DNA of 64,000 bases from Chrysoperla carnea (GCF_905475395.1 NC_058340.1:70100181-70164180), one strand, 5' to 3'; shown: positions 21,301 to 30,073, numbered from the stretch's first letter. Numbers and translations: made by a program. The notes: generated by a model not told the origin, from the letters alone.

Positions 21301-23756
21301 AAATTATACGAAACTCCTTCCACAAATACTTCGATTTCATTCACACCATTCCAGTTTATCATCGTACAAAGGTATAAGGTTTCTTGTTGTAATTTTTTCG
21401 GTTCCAAATTTAAATAAACTGCCGGATGATGCATAGGAGATAATGTACCTTTTAAGGCGAAAAAAAACAATGAAAATTTAGTAAATATTTATCTGTGTCT
21501 GAGTGTAATTTTAGAAATGAGACTTAAACGATGTTTTTATAAAAAAATTCGTAAATTACAGTAGAATCTCGATAAGTTAAAGTCCAAGGGAAACACAAAA
21601 TATTTTAAGTTATAGAGGTTTTAAGTTATCAAGTGTCTATGTTAGGTAAAGGTTAATATAGAGGTATGTACATGTTTCTATGTACCCTAGTTAATATAGA
21701 GGTATGTACATGTTTCTATGTAGTTACTGAGGGCCTATACAGAGATTATTTATTTAAGTTATAGAGGTTGCGTCTTTTAAGTTATAGAGGTTTTGGGCTC
21801 TGATGGGAAGGGAACATAGTATTTTTTGAAGTAACAGAGGTTTTTATGTTACCGAGGTTTAAGTTATCGAGATTCTACTGTATATTATAATTAAACTAGT
21901 AAGCCCGTGCAAAATTCCGCAGTGTGGTACCTGGGGCTAAAATCAGGCTTGAAAAATAATATATAAGTGATACAAAAATAATTACAGTAACTTGTACTTC
22001 CTTTTCATTGTGTATAGGCAATTTTATTACGGATATGATATACAAATCACGTACTGAACAAAATTATACCTTTTAAATGAATAGTAAATCATGAAATTTG
22101 TTAAAGAAATAAGAAATGAACTAATTAGGTGATTTGATGAACACCTATATACCAAAATTTTGTTCCTAGAATCAATATTTCTAAGCGTTACATACATGGG
22201 ACTAAACTTAGTATACCTTGACATATATTACACATATATACAGGGTATAACAATGCCTATGAGAAAATAATTGTTATCGGAAAGAATTCACGTATCTTAA
22301 GTTTTATATTGGGTGTGTAATCTTTTTTTAAATCATCCAGTCAAAATTGTCATGGCCACTGACCATAACCGGAAGAATGCTTCATATCACTCCATTTCTT
22401 ACGAACCATAAATAATTAAGAATATATATATATAAATTATTATTTTAATTTGTCCATGCTAAGATTTTTTTATAATTTAAAATTATTCAAATATATATAT
22501 ACCCCCCCCCCCCCAATCTTTAATAATTTTGTTAAATGTCTGATGAACAATATTCTCGTCTATTCCAAAAGCTATTACTCGACTACATAACCTTTTGTAG
22601 GTGATTCAGGAGTATATTGTATAAATATTTCACTTACGTAATCCTCTGCCCAATTGACACATTTCACCCAAATTATCTTCATATGGTAAACATTCACACC
22701 AAACACCACCGAAATGAGGATGGCATTCTTTGGTACCCGGATAAAAACATGGATTACGTGTTTCACATATATCAACTGGCTTCTCACACGTAGTACCTAA
22801 AAGCAAGCAGTATTAAACTTTTAGAAGGGTAATCAAATTTGATGAAATTTCAATTGATTTGCTGAAGTTTTGGGTGTAGCAATGTCACCTATGCAAAAAA
22901 AAACCGGTGATTTCGGAAAAATCAACGATTTTCCACGTTTATTTCAGAATGTTATAAAAACATGTTAACAGCTAGAAGTTTTGATCAAAAAAGTAAAAAA
23001 AAAATCTGGTTAATTTAAAGATTGACTAGTTTTGGAAATATCATCGAAAAATTCTGTACAAAAAACTTTTATTTTCGATCGATTTTAGAAATATTCCGAA
23101 AAATACTTAACTAATAGTTGATTAAATATCATTTTTATGTTTCTTGGATTCTGATAAAACATAAATAATCCAAGATATGAAAATTTTGTGATTTTGCAAT
23201 CAACTGAAGAAATTATTGCGGCAACGAATTTAATCGTTATCCCAAAAACAAATCCTCAAAAGAATTGCTTCGATTTCTGTAATTTTGTTTAAAATTACTG
23301 TAGCAAAATGATTTTGATCCAACTTGACGATAATTTTCCAGGAGAAAGTTGGTAAACTTAATTAAAACCACAAAAGAAATTCTCCACAAGAGTTATTTAC
23401 CAATGAATGGATAAGAAAATCGGTGAAAAATCAGTCTCACCTTCATAATACTGTTTATAACATTCACAATATACATGAAAATCATCTTCATCAATTTTAC
23501 AAATACCACGTCCACCGCAAGTATCATCTGAACATTTTGTTACATTTAATAATGGATTGTTTATGATCTCTGTAATTAATAGATCATCATTTGGATCAGT
23601 TATTTGATTCTTTGGATCTATAATTGATGTAGCATTTGATGGATCTGTAATTGATGTACTATTATTTAATGTATGAACACCATTATTTATTAAAAAATAA
23701 TTATATAATAATAATATTATTAATAATATTAGATTATTTTTAAAAAGATAAAACAT
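1510..23756 (-). CDS. Polycystin-1-like receptor/channel protein, whole gene (about 28 exons)
   Basis: Coding exons read from splice sites and matching phases, 5' to 3': 23756-23441, 22796-22638, 21448-21218, 21149-20954, 20433-20296, 18801-18500, 18386-18179, 17960-17687, 17025-16739, 16041-15820, 15568-15420, 14565-14305, 13004-12808, 12534-12324, 12255-11965, 10738-10385, 9154-9008, 8937-8839, 8748-8509, 8422-8282, 7438-7293, 7225-6815, 6126-6013, 5541-5358, 4842-4634, a gap, 3336-3178, 3112-2886, 2301-1510. This gives about 2,220 residues. Domain order (EGF, REJ-like, GAIN/GPS, membrane segment 1, PLAT, polycystin channel) is that of PKD1/lov-1 proteins, large cell-surface proteins that join PKD2-type channels, often in cilia. 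The joins at 18179/17960 are weak, and at least one exon between 4634 and 3336 is not found. All other exon phases agree, which argues for a living gene. AATAAA lies just past the stop, near 1470. Confidence 0.9.
2380..2835. repeat. Direct repeat pair, about 145 bp each, in a polycystin-like gene intron
   Basis: The block GACGTCATCA(G/A)AATCC through TTAAATTTTGCTCTATCACA to CTACTAAATTTGGGTCA occurs at about 2379-2520 and again at 2687-2835, roughly 308 bases apart and same orientation. The unit between holds unrelated AT-rich DNA. The repeat reaches into the DNA next to the last exon's acceptor, where it lengthens the open frame without being coding. Confidence 0.8.
4634..6126 (-). CDS. Polycystin-1-like gene: middle membrane segments (exons 23-25)
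   Basis: Exon 6126-6013 (APLYEFGYVGRIIGW) joins by a split Trp codon to 5541-5358, which encodes two helices. The second helix contains LLLDILILEPLYVLIRF, matching the family pattern of a helix ending in QP-(L/I)-K-(V/I)-LL. Exon 4842-4634 starts with a charged linker and encodes the next helix (FIIHISMLLIIILLTRYY), followed by the start of the extracellular polycystin loop with FSEIYSW. Splice sites are canonical (GTAAGT at 6012, GTTTGT at 5357, GTAAGT at 4633). Confidence 0.82.
6483..6646. mobile_element. MITE with 70-bp inverted arms
   Basis: The left arm from GGGTGTATGCCGAAATATAC and the right arm ending GTATATTTTGGAATACACCC are reverse complements over about 70 bases with roughly one mismatch in seven. 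They include ACATAACCTATAAAATATAT near the centre. Total length is 164. No clear target-site duplication is visible. It lies in a polycystin-like gene intron. Confidence 0.75.
6815..8422 (-). CDS. Polycystin-1-like gene: PLAT/LH2 domain and second membrane segment (exons 20-22)
   Basis: Three exons in phase encode a PLAT domain: YIYIIVVVTALDSDSGTTSH (first strand, 8422-8282); GSIDWFVIMTEKPLGHIKAI then KLWTDFRGYSPSW (7438-7293); and KCEKIIVRDYLA then FIVEKWFSL (7225-6815). LG-x-I-x-x-W-D-x-x-G-x-x-PSW followed by IIVRD and F-x-V-E-KW is the signature of the polycystin-1 PLAT domain, which lies on the cytoplasmic side and binds lipid or protein. The last exon continues with the family's post-PLAT stretch, ending in two hydrophobic helices. 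A U1 snRNA copy lies in the intron between 8282 and 7438. Confidence 0.9.
7729..7890 (-). ncRNA. U1: U1 spliceosomal snRNA, copy 1 (class A, one base short)
   Basis: Read on the minus strand from 7890, the RNA begins ATACTTACCTGG, the 5' splice-site recognition sequence of U1. It then shows stem-loop I, the stem-loop II loop ATTGCACTACG (U1A site), the Sm site AATTTTTGG near 7759-7766, and stem-loop IV containing CTGCGTTCGCGCT. Length is 162, one A fewer than its sisters in the stem II arm (GGCTTTCC instead of GGCTTTTCC). It lies in the intron between exons ending 8282 and starting 7438. A conserved upstream block at 7931-7954 is in the place of a snRNA proximal sequence element. U1 snRNP defines 5' splice sites. 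Confidence 0.93.
7891..7954 (-). promoter_or_regulatory. snRNA promoter region (PSE-like block) of U1 copy 1; same block at the other copies
   Basis: About 64 bases upstream of the U1 start are conserved in all seven copies although neighbouring intron DNA is not. The outer part (minus strand GTTCCTCTCACAAGCAGTTT then GATGAAG) spans about -64 to -41, where insect snRNA genes carry the proximal sequence element bound by SNAPc. A second conserved run, GTGATATAAGTAGTAAAAC, lies nearer the start. Equivalent outer blocks: 10218-10240, 11602-11625, 13428-13451, 15258-15281, 17567-17589, 19359-19382. Assignment as a PSE is inference from position and conservation. Confidence 0.7.
8509..10738 (-). 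CDS. Polycystin-1-like gene: GAIN region, GPS site and first membrane segment (exons 16-19)
   Basis: Exon 10738-10385 encodes 118 residues of beta-rich sequence expected of a GAIN fold, and 9154-9008 continues it. The GPS motif is split over 8937-8839 (CLVWNP then SGCQ) and 8748-8509 (FHCECNSLEG). The four GPS cysteines and both flanking positions are present. After CNSLEGNLFSARF the exon encodes a membrane segment around IPYATAITSLIFLLFFIIAY, the first of the polycystin-1 helices. In this family the GPS is the autoproteolysis site. Here the residues usually HL/T at the cut are SLEG, so cleavage cannot be assumed. Confidence 0.85.
9421..9960. mobile_element. TA-flanked MITE with ACTTCCCGCTAAG ends
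   Basis: Perfect 15-base inverted ends TAACTTCCCGCTAAG / CTTAGCGGGAAGTTA bound 540 bases with no coding capacity. The outer TA on each side fits the TA target duplication of the Tc1/mariner superfamily. It sits about 55 bases from the 3' end of U1 copy 2. Open frames inside are chance. Confidence 0.82.
10015..10177 (-). ncRNA. U1: U1 spliceosomal snRNA, copy 2 (class A, full length)
   Basis: A 163-base RNA from 10177 down, with 5' ATACTTACCTGGCG, loop II ATTGCACTACG, Sm site AATTTTTGG and an intact 3' stem-loop. No break is visible. It is class A by GGGCGAGGC after stem I. The upstream block at 10218-10240 matches the sister genes, and the shared flank continues to about 10350, close to the host exon ending at 10385. 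On its 3' side the gene lies about 55 bases from a TA-flanked MITE (9421-9960). The antisense strand is open and reads IRPGERERSPDYQKL, but this is not a protein. Confidence 0.95.
11327..11488 (-). pseudogene. U1 snRNA pseudogene, copy 3
   Basis: Similar to the other copies over its whole length but damaged. Four bases are missing from the 5' splice-site recognition end (ATACTTGGCG instead of ATACTTACCTGGCG). The Sm site reads AATATTTGG instead of AATTTTTGG. The stem II region has a three-base insertion and several substitutions. The promoter-like flank is interrupted by a palindromic insert at about 11499-11570, and the conserved upstream block reappears at 11602-11625. It sits in the intron between exons ending 11965 and starting 10738. 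It cannot pair with 5' splice sites normally, so it is a dead copy. Confidence 0.9.
11499..11570. mobile_element. Short palindromic insert in the promoter of the dead U1 copy 3
   Basis: About 70 bases absent from the other six U1 upstream regions. It has imperfect inverted ends ACCGTCTAAAACAAGAGATA / TATCTCTTATTCTAGGCGAT and a TA-rich centre. It separates the U1 start from the conserved upstream block, pushing the block from about -41 to about -114. Confidence 0.65.
11965..21448 (-). CDS. Polycystin-1-like gene: extracellular REJ-like region (exons 3-15)
   Basis: Thirteen exons in consistent phase encode the large ectodomain. The exon at 17025-16739 carries CIKNCGEGG and later ECWDF with several Trp residues, the cysteine and tryptophan pattern of REJ (receptor for egg jelly) modules found in PKD1 proteins. 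Exons at 15568-15420 and 14565-14305 encode a helical, low-cysteine stretch typical of the later part of REJ regions. The exon at 18801-18500 encodes an Asn/Lys/Asp-rich linker without recognisable fold. The exon pair 18386-18179 and 17960-17687 is the least certain join; an alternative acceptor gives 17922. U1 snRNA copies lie in several of the introns here. Confidence 0.72.
13226..13388 (-). ncRNA. U1: U1 spliceosomal snRNA, copy 4 (class A, full length)
   Basis: A 163-base copy whose RNA region matches copy 2 in every place I compared, including GGGCGAGGC, GGGCGCGTAATTTTTGG and the 3' stem-loop. The upstream block at 13428-13451 differs from its sisters (TGATGAAG kept, but CGCGCAAACAACA in place of CTCACAAGCAGTT). 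A further 170 bases of upstream flank resemble copy 1, ending in CCCATGTTAGTGTTGAAC at 13560 (8030 in copy 1). It lies in the intron between exons ending 14305 and starting 13004. Confidence 0.95.
15055..15217 (-). ncRNA. U1: U1 spliceosomal snRNA, copy 5 (class B, full length)
   Basis: A 163-base copy with the standard U1 5' end, loop II and Sm site. Class B: the stretch after stem I is AAGGAGAGGC instead of AGGGCGAGGC, and the base of stem II reads AAGC instead of AGGC, changes that keep pairing. The upstream block is at 15258-15281. The flank shared with copy 2 runs on through ATTATTTAAAGACACATAAC to about 15380, near the host exon ending at 15420. Intron between exons ending 15420 and starting 14565. 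Confidence 0.95.
16105..16610. repeat. Dispersed repeat family R, copy 1
   Basis: The stretch from TTGACTGAGTTAATTGTTGA through TTTGAGTTATCGTGATAACA, a GACAGACGACAGACATACAG run and TTAGGTGATTTTATGAAC-type sequence to ACTTGGGACTAAACTTAGTA recurs at about 22128-22250 (end part only), 43500-43990 and 45070-45570. No protein is recognisable. Similar short interspersed sequences are widespread in insect genomes. The class is not clear from the sequence. Copy in a polycystin-like gene intron. Confidence 0.75.
17205..17250 (-). pseudogene. U1 snRNA 3'-end fragment beside copy 6
   Basis: On the plus strand the sequence AGCTCGAACGCAGTCCTGAC followed by TTCCAAAATTGACGC is a diverged copy of the antisense of the U1 3' stem-loop and Sm site. 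The rest of the gene is absent. It is followed by about 95 bases (ATAGAGTTCTACGTC, GCCGACGACATATTC) that recur beside copy 7, so fragment and gene were duplicated together. Confidence 0.7.
17364..17526 (-). ncRNA. U1: U1 spliceosomal snRNA, copy 6 (class B, full length)
   Basis: A 163-base class B copy, like copy 5 except for one change in the 3' stem-loop (GCGCTTTCCCGG against GCGCTCTCCCGG, as in vertebrate U1). The upstream block at 17567-17589 is the most diverged of the intact copies. On the 3' side lies an older U1 fragment (17205-17250), and the DNA between is shared with copy 7. It lies in the short intron between exons ending 17687 and starting 17025, leaving about 160 bases between U1 start and host exon. 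Confidence 0.94.
19014..19055 (-). pseudogene. U1 snRNA 3'-end fragment beside copy 7
   Basis: Plus-strand TTAGACCAGTCCCGACTACC followed by ATAAATAACGC matches the antisense of the U1 Sm site and 3' stem-loop, with the GGGAGAGCGCGAACG part lost. The following CATTCGAGTTCTACGTC and GCCGACGACATATTC match the flank beside the copy 6 fragment. Confidence 0.68.
19156..19318 (-). ncRNA. U1: U1 spliceosomal snRNA, copy 7 (class B, full length)
   Basis: A 163-base class B copy. It differs from copy 5 by GTAGAGGTTACC in stem I, ATTGCACTTCG in loop II (outside the invariant ATTGCAC) and CCGGTTTT at the 3' end. The upstream block is at 19359-19382. The flank TATACGGTACACGAATACAT is shared with copy 2. 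An older U1 fragment (19014-19055) follows on the 3' side in the same arrangement as for copy 6. It lies in the intron between exons ending 20296 and starting 18801. Confidence 0.94.
21559..21880. mobile_element. pogo/Tigger-like MITE
   Basis: Ends CAGTAGAATCTCGATAAGTT and AACTTATCGAGATTCTACTG (right end shown with one change) are inverted and flanked by TA on both sides, the end type and target duplication of pogo/Tigger Tc1-mariner elements. Length is 322. Inside, a 38-base unit around TTAATATAGAGGTATGTACA is tandemly doubled at about 21652-21722. No transposase. Intron of the polycystin-like gene. Confidence 0.85.
22128..22250. repeat. Dispersed repeat family R, end fragment
   Basis: Contains TTAGGTGATTTGATGAACAC, then AAATTTTGTTCCTAGAATCA, then CATGGGACTAAACTTAGTAT, the same end as the copy at 16105-16610. 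Confidence 0.7.
22638..23756 (-). CDS. Polycystin-1-like gene: signal peptide and two EGF-like units (exons 1-2)
   Basis: The first exon (23756-23441) opens with MFYLFKNNLILLIILLLY, a lysine followed by a long hydrophobic run, which reads as a signal peptide. A Thr/Asn/Asp-rich linker follows. The exon then starts an EGF-like unit (CSDDTCGGRGICK, then VYCECYKQYYEG). Splicing with a split Gly codon to 22796-22638 completes its last cysteine (TTCEK) and adds a second cysteine-rich unit with CETRNPC, ECHPHF and WCECLPYE. The donor is GTGAGA at 23440 and the acceptor is TTTTAG before 22796. The start codon is the only in-frame Met ahead of the hydrophobic stretch. Confidence 0.85.
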
Positions 23757-24257
23757 TTTCTTTTATTGTTTAAAATAACACAGACTGATAAAAAATAAGT
23801 GTGTCAAATATTTTAATAATATTGAAAATGGAACCATGGAGATGTAGTAAAAAGTTTTTGTAGTTTTTTTTTTATGGCTTCAAAAATACGCTTTAAAAAT
23901 GGAATATCCGAAAAAACCTTGCACAAAACTATGGTAAAACAAACAGTTCATGTGAATGCAACCCTTAAGCTAAAAAGTTAAATATGCGCTACCTATTCAT
24001 AAAATCTTGGAAATAAAACAAATTTGATCCACTTTCCGGTTTCCGGTTAAGCTAAAATTTTGCATGCACATTTCGTTTGGATAATAATGCATGGTAAGAT
24101 TGTGGCGTCCTGATTTTCCCATCGCTTCCAACATATTTGATATATATATACATTTTTTTTTGTCTTGAATTAAATATTTTAATAAAAAATACTTTTTAAG
24201 GGAAAAGCTTTTATTGTACTAAAAAGTAGAACATAATTTTATCTATGAGTCACACAT

Positions 24258-24397
24258 ATCCGACTATTTGTAAAAGCTTGAGGCGCTTAATATCAAGAAT
24301 TAATCGAAAAATAATTAGGCATGTGGAGTAGATGAAGCGTTCCATTTCATTTTTGATATTTTAAATTGAGTACCTCAAGCTTTTACAAATAGTCGGA
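24258..24397. repeat. Inverted repeat (hairpin) pair
   Basis: CCGACTATTTGTAAAAGCTT at 24258 and AAGCTTTTACAAATAGTCGG ending near 24397 are exact inverses, continuing for a few more bases (GAGG). The spacing is about 85 bases. A related sequence without the second arm is seen near 17057-17130. Confidence 0.7.
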
Positions 24398-24685
24398 TAC
24401 AGATTTTCTATCAAAAACTTTCTTGTTTCTTAATATTTCAAGAAAAATTTCAAGATTATAATATTTCTAAATTATATTTTTAAGAATTCTTTTCCAGTAT
24501 TCGTCGTGAGCAAAGAGCATTATTGTGCATTGGCGCATACTTAAGGCAGGAAAGGAGAGACGCGCGTTTATTTTTTATTTAGCTTATAATTTTCTAATAT
24601 TTATTTTTATGTATGAGAGAAAAATGCCTGTTGAAAATTAACATTTACCTTTTAACCATATAAACCAAATACATAGATACTTTGT

Positions 24686-25191
24686 ATGGCACGCCATTTT
24701 ACTATTTAATGTCCGAAAAAAAATGATCGTAATAATAATACATTATTATTATGTTATCATCATAATAATAATCATTTTCATTATGTACATAATTTTAATT
24801 CAATCATTTTTATTATGTACATAATTTTAATTCAATCATTTTTATTATGTACATAATTTTAATTCAATCATTTTTATTATGTACATAATTTTAATTCAAT
24901 CATTTTTTTTTAATCTAATTCAAATAAAATTAACTGATTTATTATTATGTATCATCATAATAATAATACATTATTATTATGATGATACATAATAATAATA
25001 CATTTTTATTATGTTATCATCATATTTTTAATTCTCATCTCTCTTTTCTCATCTCATCTTATATCAATCTCTCTTTTACTAAGATTTATTTTACAAAATA
25101 TAAAATATAAAATTTCTGATTGAAAAAAAATAATTAATTAATTTTTTTCTCGATAAAAATTAGCCTATTAAATAGTAAAATGGCGTGCCAT
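24686..25191. mobile_element. MULE-like MITE with 9-bp target duplication and internal minisatellite
   Basis: Perfect 25-base inverted ends start ATGGCACGCCATTTTACTAT. The identical 9-mer ATACTTTGT flanks both sides (24677-24685 and 25192-25200). Nine-base duplications with long inverted ends fit Mutator-like elements. Inside are four tandem copies of a 32-base unit (24771-24898, ATCATTTTTATTATGTACAT and on) and a hairpin of TAATAATAATGTATCATCAT type at about 24942-25010. No coding capacity. The element is inserted into an older repeat whose uninterrupted copy lies at 28690. Confidence 0.88.
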
Positions 25192-25199
25192 ATACTTTG

Positions 25200-26345
25200 T
25201 AGTGAAGTAATGAGTTATTTTTGGCTTTACAATACCACGCAACTACAAAAATATATAATATATTGTGTGCAAGCGATGCTTATAAATTTGATAATATAGA
25301 TATTGCTGTTCAATCATCAATACTCTAACTATAGTCGTCTCTGTTCATCAAATGATGGATCTTCGATGAACTCATAATTAAATTAAAATCTTGTTTTTTA
25401 TATCATCAACAATCTTATATTTTTATGGTATTATTTTAAACTACAAGATTGTCTAAATATTTTAGGTAGTTTTTTTTATCACATTCTCTAGATTTTTTGA
25501 TATAGAAATATCCAATTGAAAAGCATAACCTATATGATTCATCATTTTTTTCAGCCAACTTTGAACGAGAAAATAATAATAAAGAAACCGATGTACTAGG
25601 AATTTTTTGTGATTTTTGGGAACTTTGTTAATCAACAAATGTATTTATAAAGTTTTATTGAAATCCCTAGTATTATTCAATCCTTACATATCTCCTTAAG
25701 ACAACATCCTTAATATAAGACATTGAAGCACGATCATAGAATATTTCAGACAATTATTTATACTTATATGATTTAACACCGGACACACGAATACAAAATA
25801 ATTGTGTAAAAACGCATTCATATTTCATATAGATACTAACAGAACTCTAAAATATCATTGTTTATTTTTCTAAAACTATTTACATACTTATTTGCATACT
25901 AATAATACTAAGTATGAATATTAATTTCATATCCATCTATGTAATATGATTTATGATTAAAACTAATATTTATGAATATTAAATATTATTCAATTACAAT
26001 CTATAGATAGATATGTTATATGTATGAATTTGGAATTCTTAGTATGTATTACAGCAGCGAATTATTAACTATCTAATTATTTGTAAGAATTTTTTATTTA
26101 ACGAGATATGCAAGGATTGGATAATACTAGGGATTTCAATAAAACTTTATAAATACATTTTTTGATTAACAAAGTTTCCAAAAATCACAAAAAATTCCTA
26201 GTTCATCGGGCTTTTTATTATTATTTTATCGTTCAAAGTTGGCTGAAAAAATGATGAATCATAAAGGTTATCCTTTTAATTCGATATTTCTATATCAGAA
26301 AATCTAGAGAGTGTGATAAAAAACTATCTAAAATATTCAGAAGGG
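25200..26345. repeat. Older repeat with long inverted arms (fold-back)
   Basis: DNA from about 25441 to 25692 (AATATTTTAGGTAGTTTTTT, TTTGATATAGAAATATCCAA, CAGCCAACTTTGAACGA) recurs inverted at about 26104-26345, separated by roughly 410 bases. The left part (from TTTACAATACCACGCAACTA at 25232) recurs in direct orientation at 28741-29205. No protein is recognised. Confidence 0.8.
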
Positions 26346-28689
26346 TACTAATAAGAATGTATAAACACGATTTAAAAATGATCCTAAGAAAACGTGATTT
26401 TTCCATTCATAATTTTCAAAAAAAAAAAAACATCAGTTTTTTTACATAAAAATTTTCCTTAATATCATAGAAATACTCTTTTTAAATATTATGAAGAAAT
26501 TTGATGTGGAAAAAAAGTTATAGCCATTTATATGAACGAGTTTCTATACGTAAAAAAATTAAGTACGTTCGTATTATTATTATTATTAATTAATCCCAAA
26601 AAATGTTTATCTTGATCTAGTTTTGAGTATAACGAATCGAATTGAGTTTAAAATTTCCTCGAATTGAGTTTAAAAAGTTTAAAGAAATTTCTGTTCAAAT
26701 TTTTACAATTATTTTTAATGGAAATTTCTTACATCTAATTAAAACAACTATTATTTTTGTAAATTTTAATTAAAATCGTTAATAATTACAAAGATTTAAC
26801 TTAAAAATTACGAAAATCGAATGCTTACCCTTTTTCAAGATAAGAAATAATTAATCATTATTTTATAATAGGCAACTTGTGTAACATCAATGTCATAGCC
26901 ATTGCCAACCTATAAGTCAAAGTTCACAACTAGTAAATCAAGAAAATTTAATTATTCATAAAAATCTTTGAATGAATATTGTAAAAAGTGATATTTACTT
27001 AACGATGGCTAATAAAAAAAAACAGCTAAAGAAATGAATGAAACAAAAGGTATATATCGTAAATGATATGATGCATTGTTCCGGTTTTGTGTTAGAATCA
27101 GTCAGCATGACGGATGTACGGCGGCTCTGCATGACCGAGAAAATATTAGGAACCCTCTTTTAAAATATCGTGTGATATTTAATCATTGTTTTGTTGTAGT
27201 TAGTTATATAGAAGACGCTACTGCACCCACCTGTTTTAATTGTATATTAATCCGATAAACGTCATAAAAGTTACTGATTGGGAATAATGTCAGGTGGAGG
27301 AAATTAATGTACAACGGATTTAGGTTGGGTTATCAATTACATAATATGGTAACGTCTTTAGTTGAGTCCAATATATAAAATACGTTAGTCGGATAAAGGA
27401 ATACATAAAATAGCCATTCTTAGGGAGTCTTCAATAAAAGCTCCGATTTTGATGATTTTTATTTCAAAATGATTATTTTCGTATATTATTTGAAATTAGA
27501 AACATTTCAGATGGAGGAAATAATCAGGAAAGGGAAAAACAATTTCGCAACTGATATATCGACGCCCAGCCGAAATCGCTAATGATAGAAGTTTGAAATT
27601 TCGAGAAAATATTGATTTTATATAGTAAGTGTCACATAAGAAAGAATTTTTCGAAATTCATCTCCTAAGAGGGTGAAATAGGGGATGAAAGTTTGTATGA
27701 AAATATATACTTAACCGATTTCAAAAACTCTTTCACCAATAGAATGCTACATTATCAGCAAATAAAATGGCCTATTATCTTCGACTTTCCAGAGCTTTGA
27801 GGTAGAAACTCTGTCGAAAAGATTATTACTCCACAACATTACCATTGAAATAATTTTTCTGAAAATAGAGAATAGTTCTTTTCCTGTCGAATAAAATACA
27901 TCGTTAATTTTTTTTTTTTTTTTTGTAAACGATGGGAATTTTCTCATACATATAAGTTTTAACGAACATATAGAAACACTATATCGATTTCTATAGAATG
28001 CGGTTCGATTGCACACGTGTCATTTTTAATGAACATCCATTTGGTAAATATAATATGATTGAAACACCCTCTAAAGTCTATATCAATACGTAGTTTACCC
28101 TTTTTCCTACACAGCTGTGTGGATTATGTTAAAACAATCAATATGTAAACCTAATAAATACAAAAAAAATAACTACTTAAAGCTTAAAATATATTATTTT
28201 TGAAAATCTCATAATTATAGCCCTTTTATTTACAAAAGCCATCAAATTTTTAATTGTTGCTACAATTTCGAGAGTTGGTTTCAAAACGGCTGACTTTTTT
28301 ATACTTCTTTCCTTATGCAACTTAAGGACGTTCGCCTCAAAAAATCACGTGTTCTTAGGATCACCTTTAAATCTTATTATGCAGGTAAATTTTAAATACC
28401 GCTTACGATGTTAAATTTATAGTTTTGAGCCGTTAAAGTTTGCTTTTTTAACACGTAAGTTCTATATTGAAGTGTTTATAAAGGTATGTTTTATTATGTA
28501 CGTTGAGCTGTTAAAAGGATAATTTTCTTAAGATTAATTTGGAAAACTAATACTCATTAGTTAAAGGTATCACAAATATTTTAATATAAAGAAAATTGTA
28601 ACAATTTCGGCACTCATTTTTCTATAAAGTACATTTAAGGTGATGAAATCAGACAGTATTGTAAAAAAGTTCTGGTTTATTGCACGGTA

Positions 28690-29205
28690 CTTACATTTAA
28701 ACCAAATACATGCTTTGTAGTCAAATAATGTGTTCTTTTTGACTTTACAATACCACGCAACTACAAAAATATATAATATATTGTGTGCAAGTGATATTTA
28801 TAAATTTGATAATATAGATATCTCTGTTCAATCATCAATACTCTAACTATAGTTGTCTCTGTTCATCAAATGATGGATCTTCAATGAACTCATAATTAAA
28901 TTAAAATTTTGTTGGTATATCATCGACAACCTTATATTTTTATGGTATTATTATAAACTACAAGATTGTTTTAATATTTTAGATAGTTTTTTATCACACT
29001 CTCTAGATTTTTTGATATAGAAATATCCAATTGAAAAGGATAACTTATATGATTCATCATTTTTTCAGTCAACTTTGAACGATTAAATAATAATAAAAAG
29101 CCCGATGACCTAGGAATTATTTGTGATTTTTGGAAACTTTGTTAATCAGAAAATGTATTTAGAAAGTATTATTCAATCCTTGTATATATATCTCCTTAAC
29201 CAATC
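28690..29205. repeat. Second copy of the older repeat, one arm only
   Basis: Matches 24650-24676 plus 25201-25692 as if the MULE-like MITE were not there (AAACCAAATACATGCTTTGT at the join), then TTTACAATACCACGCAACTA onwards. A short internal loss near 29170 removes the stretch TTTTATTGAAATCCCTAG. The inverted arm is absent. Confidence 0.8.
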
Positions 29206-30073
29206 GAATGGGTATCAAAAGAAAGATAATTTAATTACGAAAATAATGTTATAGGTTTGCCTTAAAAAAAGCATTTCATTGAAAAAATTGTTTAAAATTA
29301 ATTTAATCAAAATTAATAGCCTTGAACACTTTTCGATATAAAAACTATGATAGGAGTGTTTAAAAATCAATAAAACTTCATCTGGTTAATCAGATGAAAG
29401 AAAATCGATCTTATATCGTCTCTTAGACCATGAATTTTTCTCAATGAGTCAGTTATTTGTATGACTCCCATAAAAGTCATATCTACCACTGACAGCTTTT
29501 TTATAAAGTTAATTTTAGTGTCCTTATATTAACTATTTAACTGCATTAGTTGCAATAACCGTTATTATATCAAACAACAACAAATATATAGGGCAAATGA
29601 TTTGACACCTGGATCAAAAAATTATTTTTGAAAAAACCAACCCTTATAAAAATGAGATTCTCATCTGTGTAGTTAAAGTAGTATGAAATGAAAATACAGA
29701 TGTGTTTTGAATATATAGGTACAGATGTGTTTCCCTCGCAATTATTTATTAGTGACCTATTATATATTGTGACATAGCAGATGGAATTAAACAAATTTTT
29801 CATATGAGAACTGATTTCGAATGTCGATAAAAAGTATGTATATACTTGTATGTATGTATTTAATAAAATGATCCCGTATAATTTATCGTGTGTGGGGTTT
29901 TTTGCACGCACTCGTCATCTTAATCTCATGTATTTCACAGCAGCATCCTGGTTTGATTTTTTTTCTCATGTGAAGTAATTAAACTAGCCACACTAGGGTT
30001 TTACGGATGTAATATTCAATCAGTCATGAGAATATGTTACTGTAAATGACGTTAATTATTTAAGTGTCTTGTA

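Noticed and set aside
29570-29911. 113-residue minus-strand open frame in the spacer
   Set aside because: No family likeness, no splice context, and composition like random AT-rich DNA.
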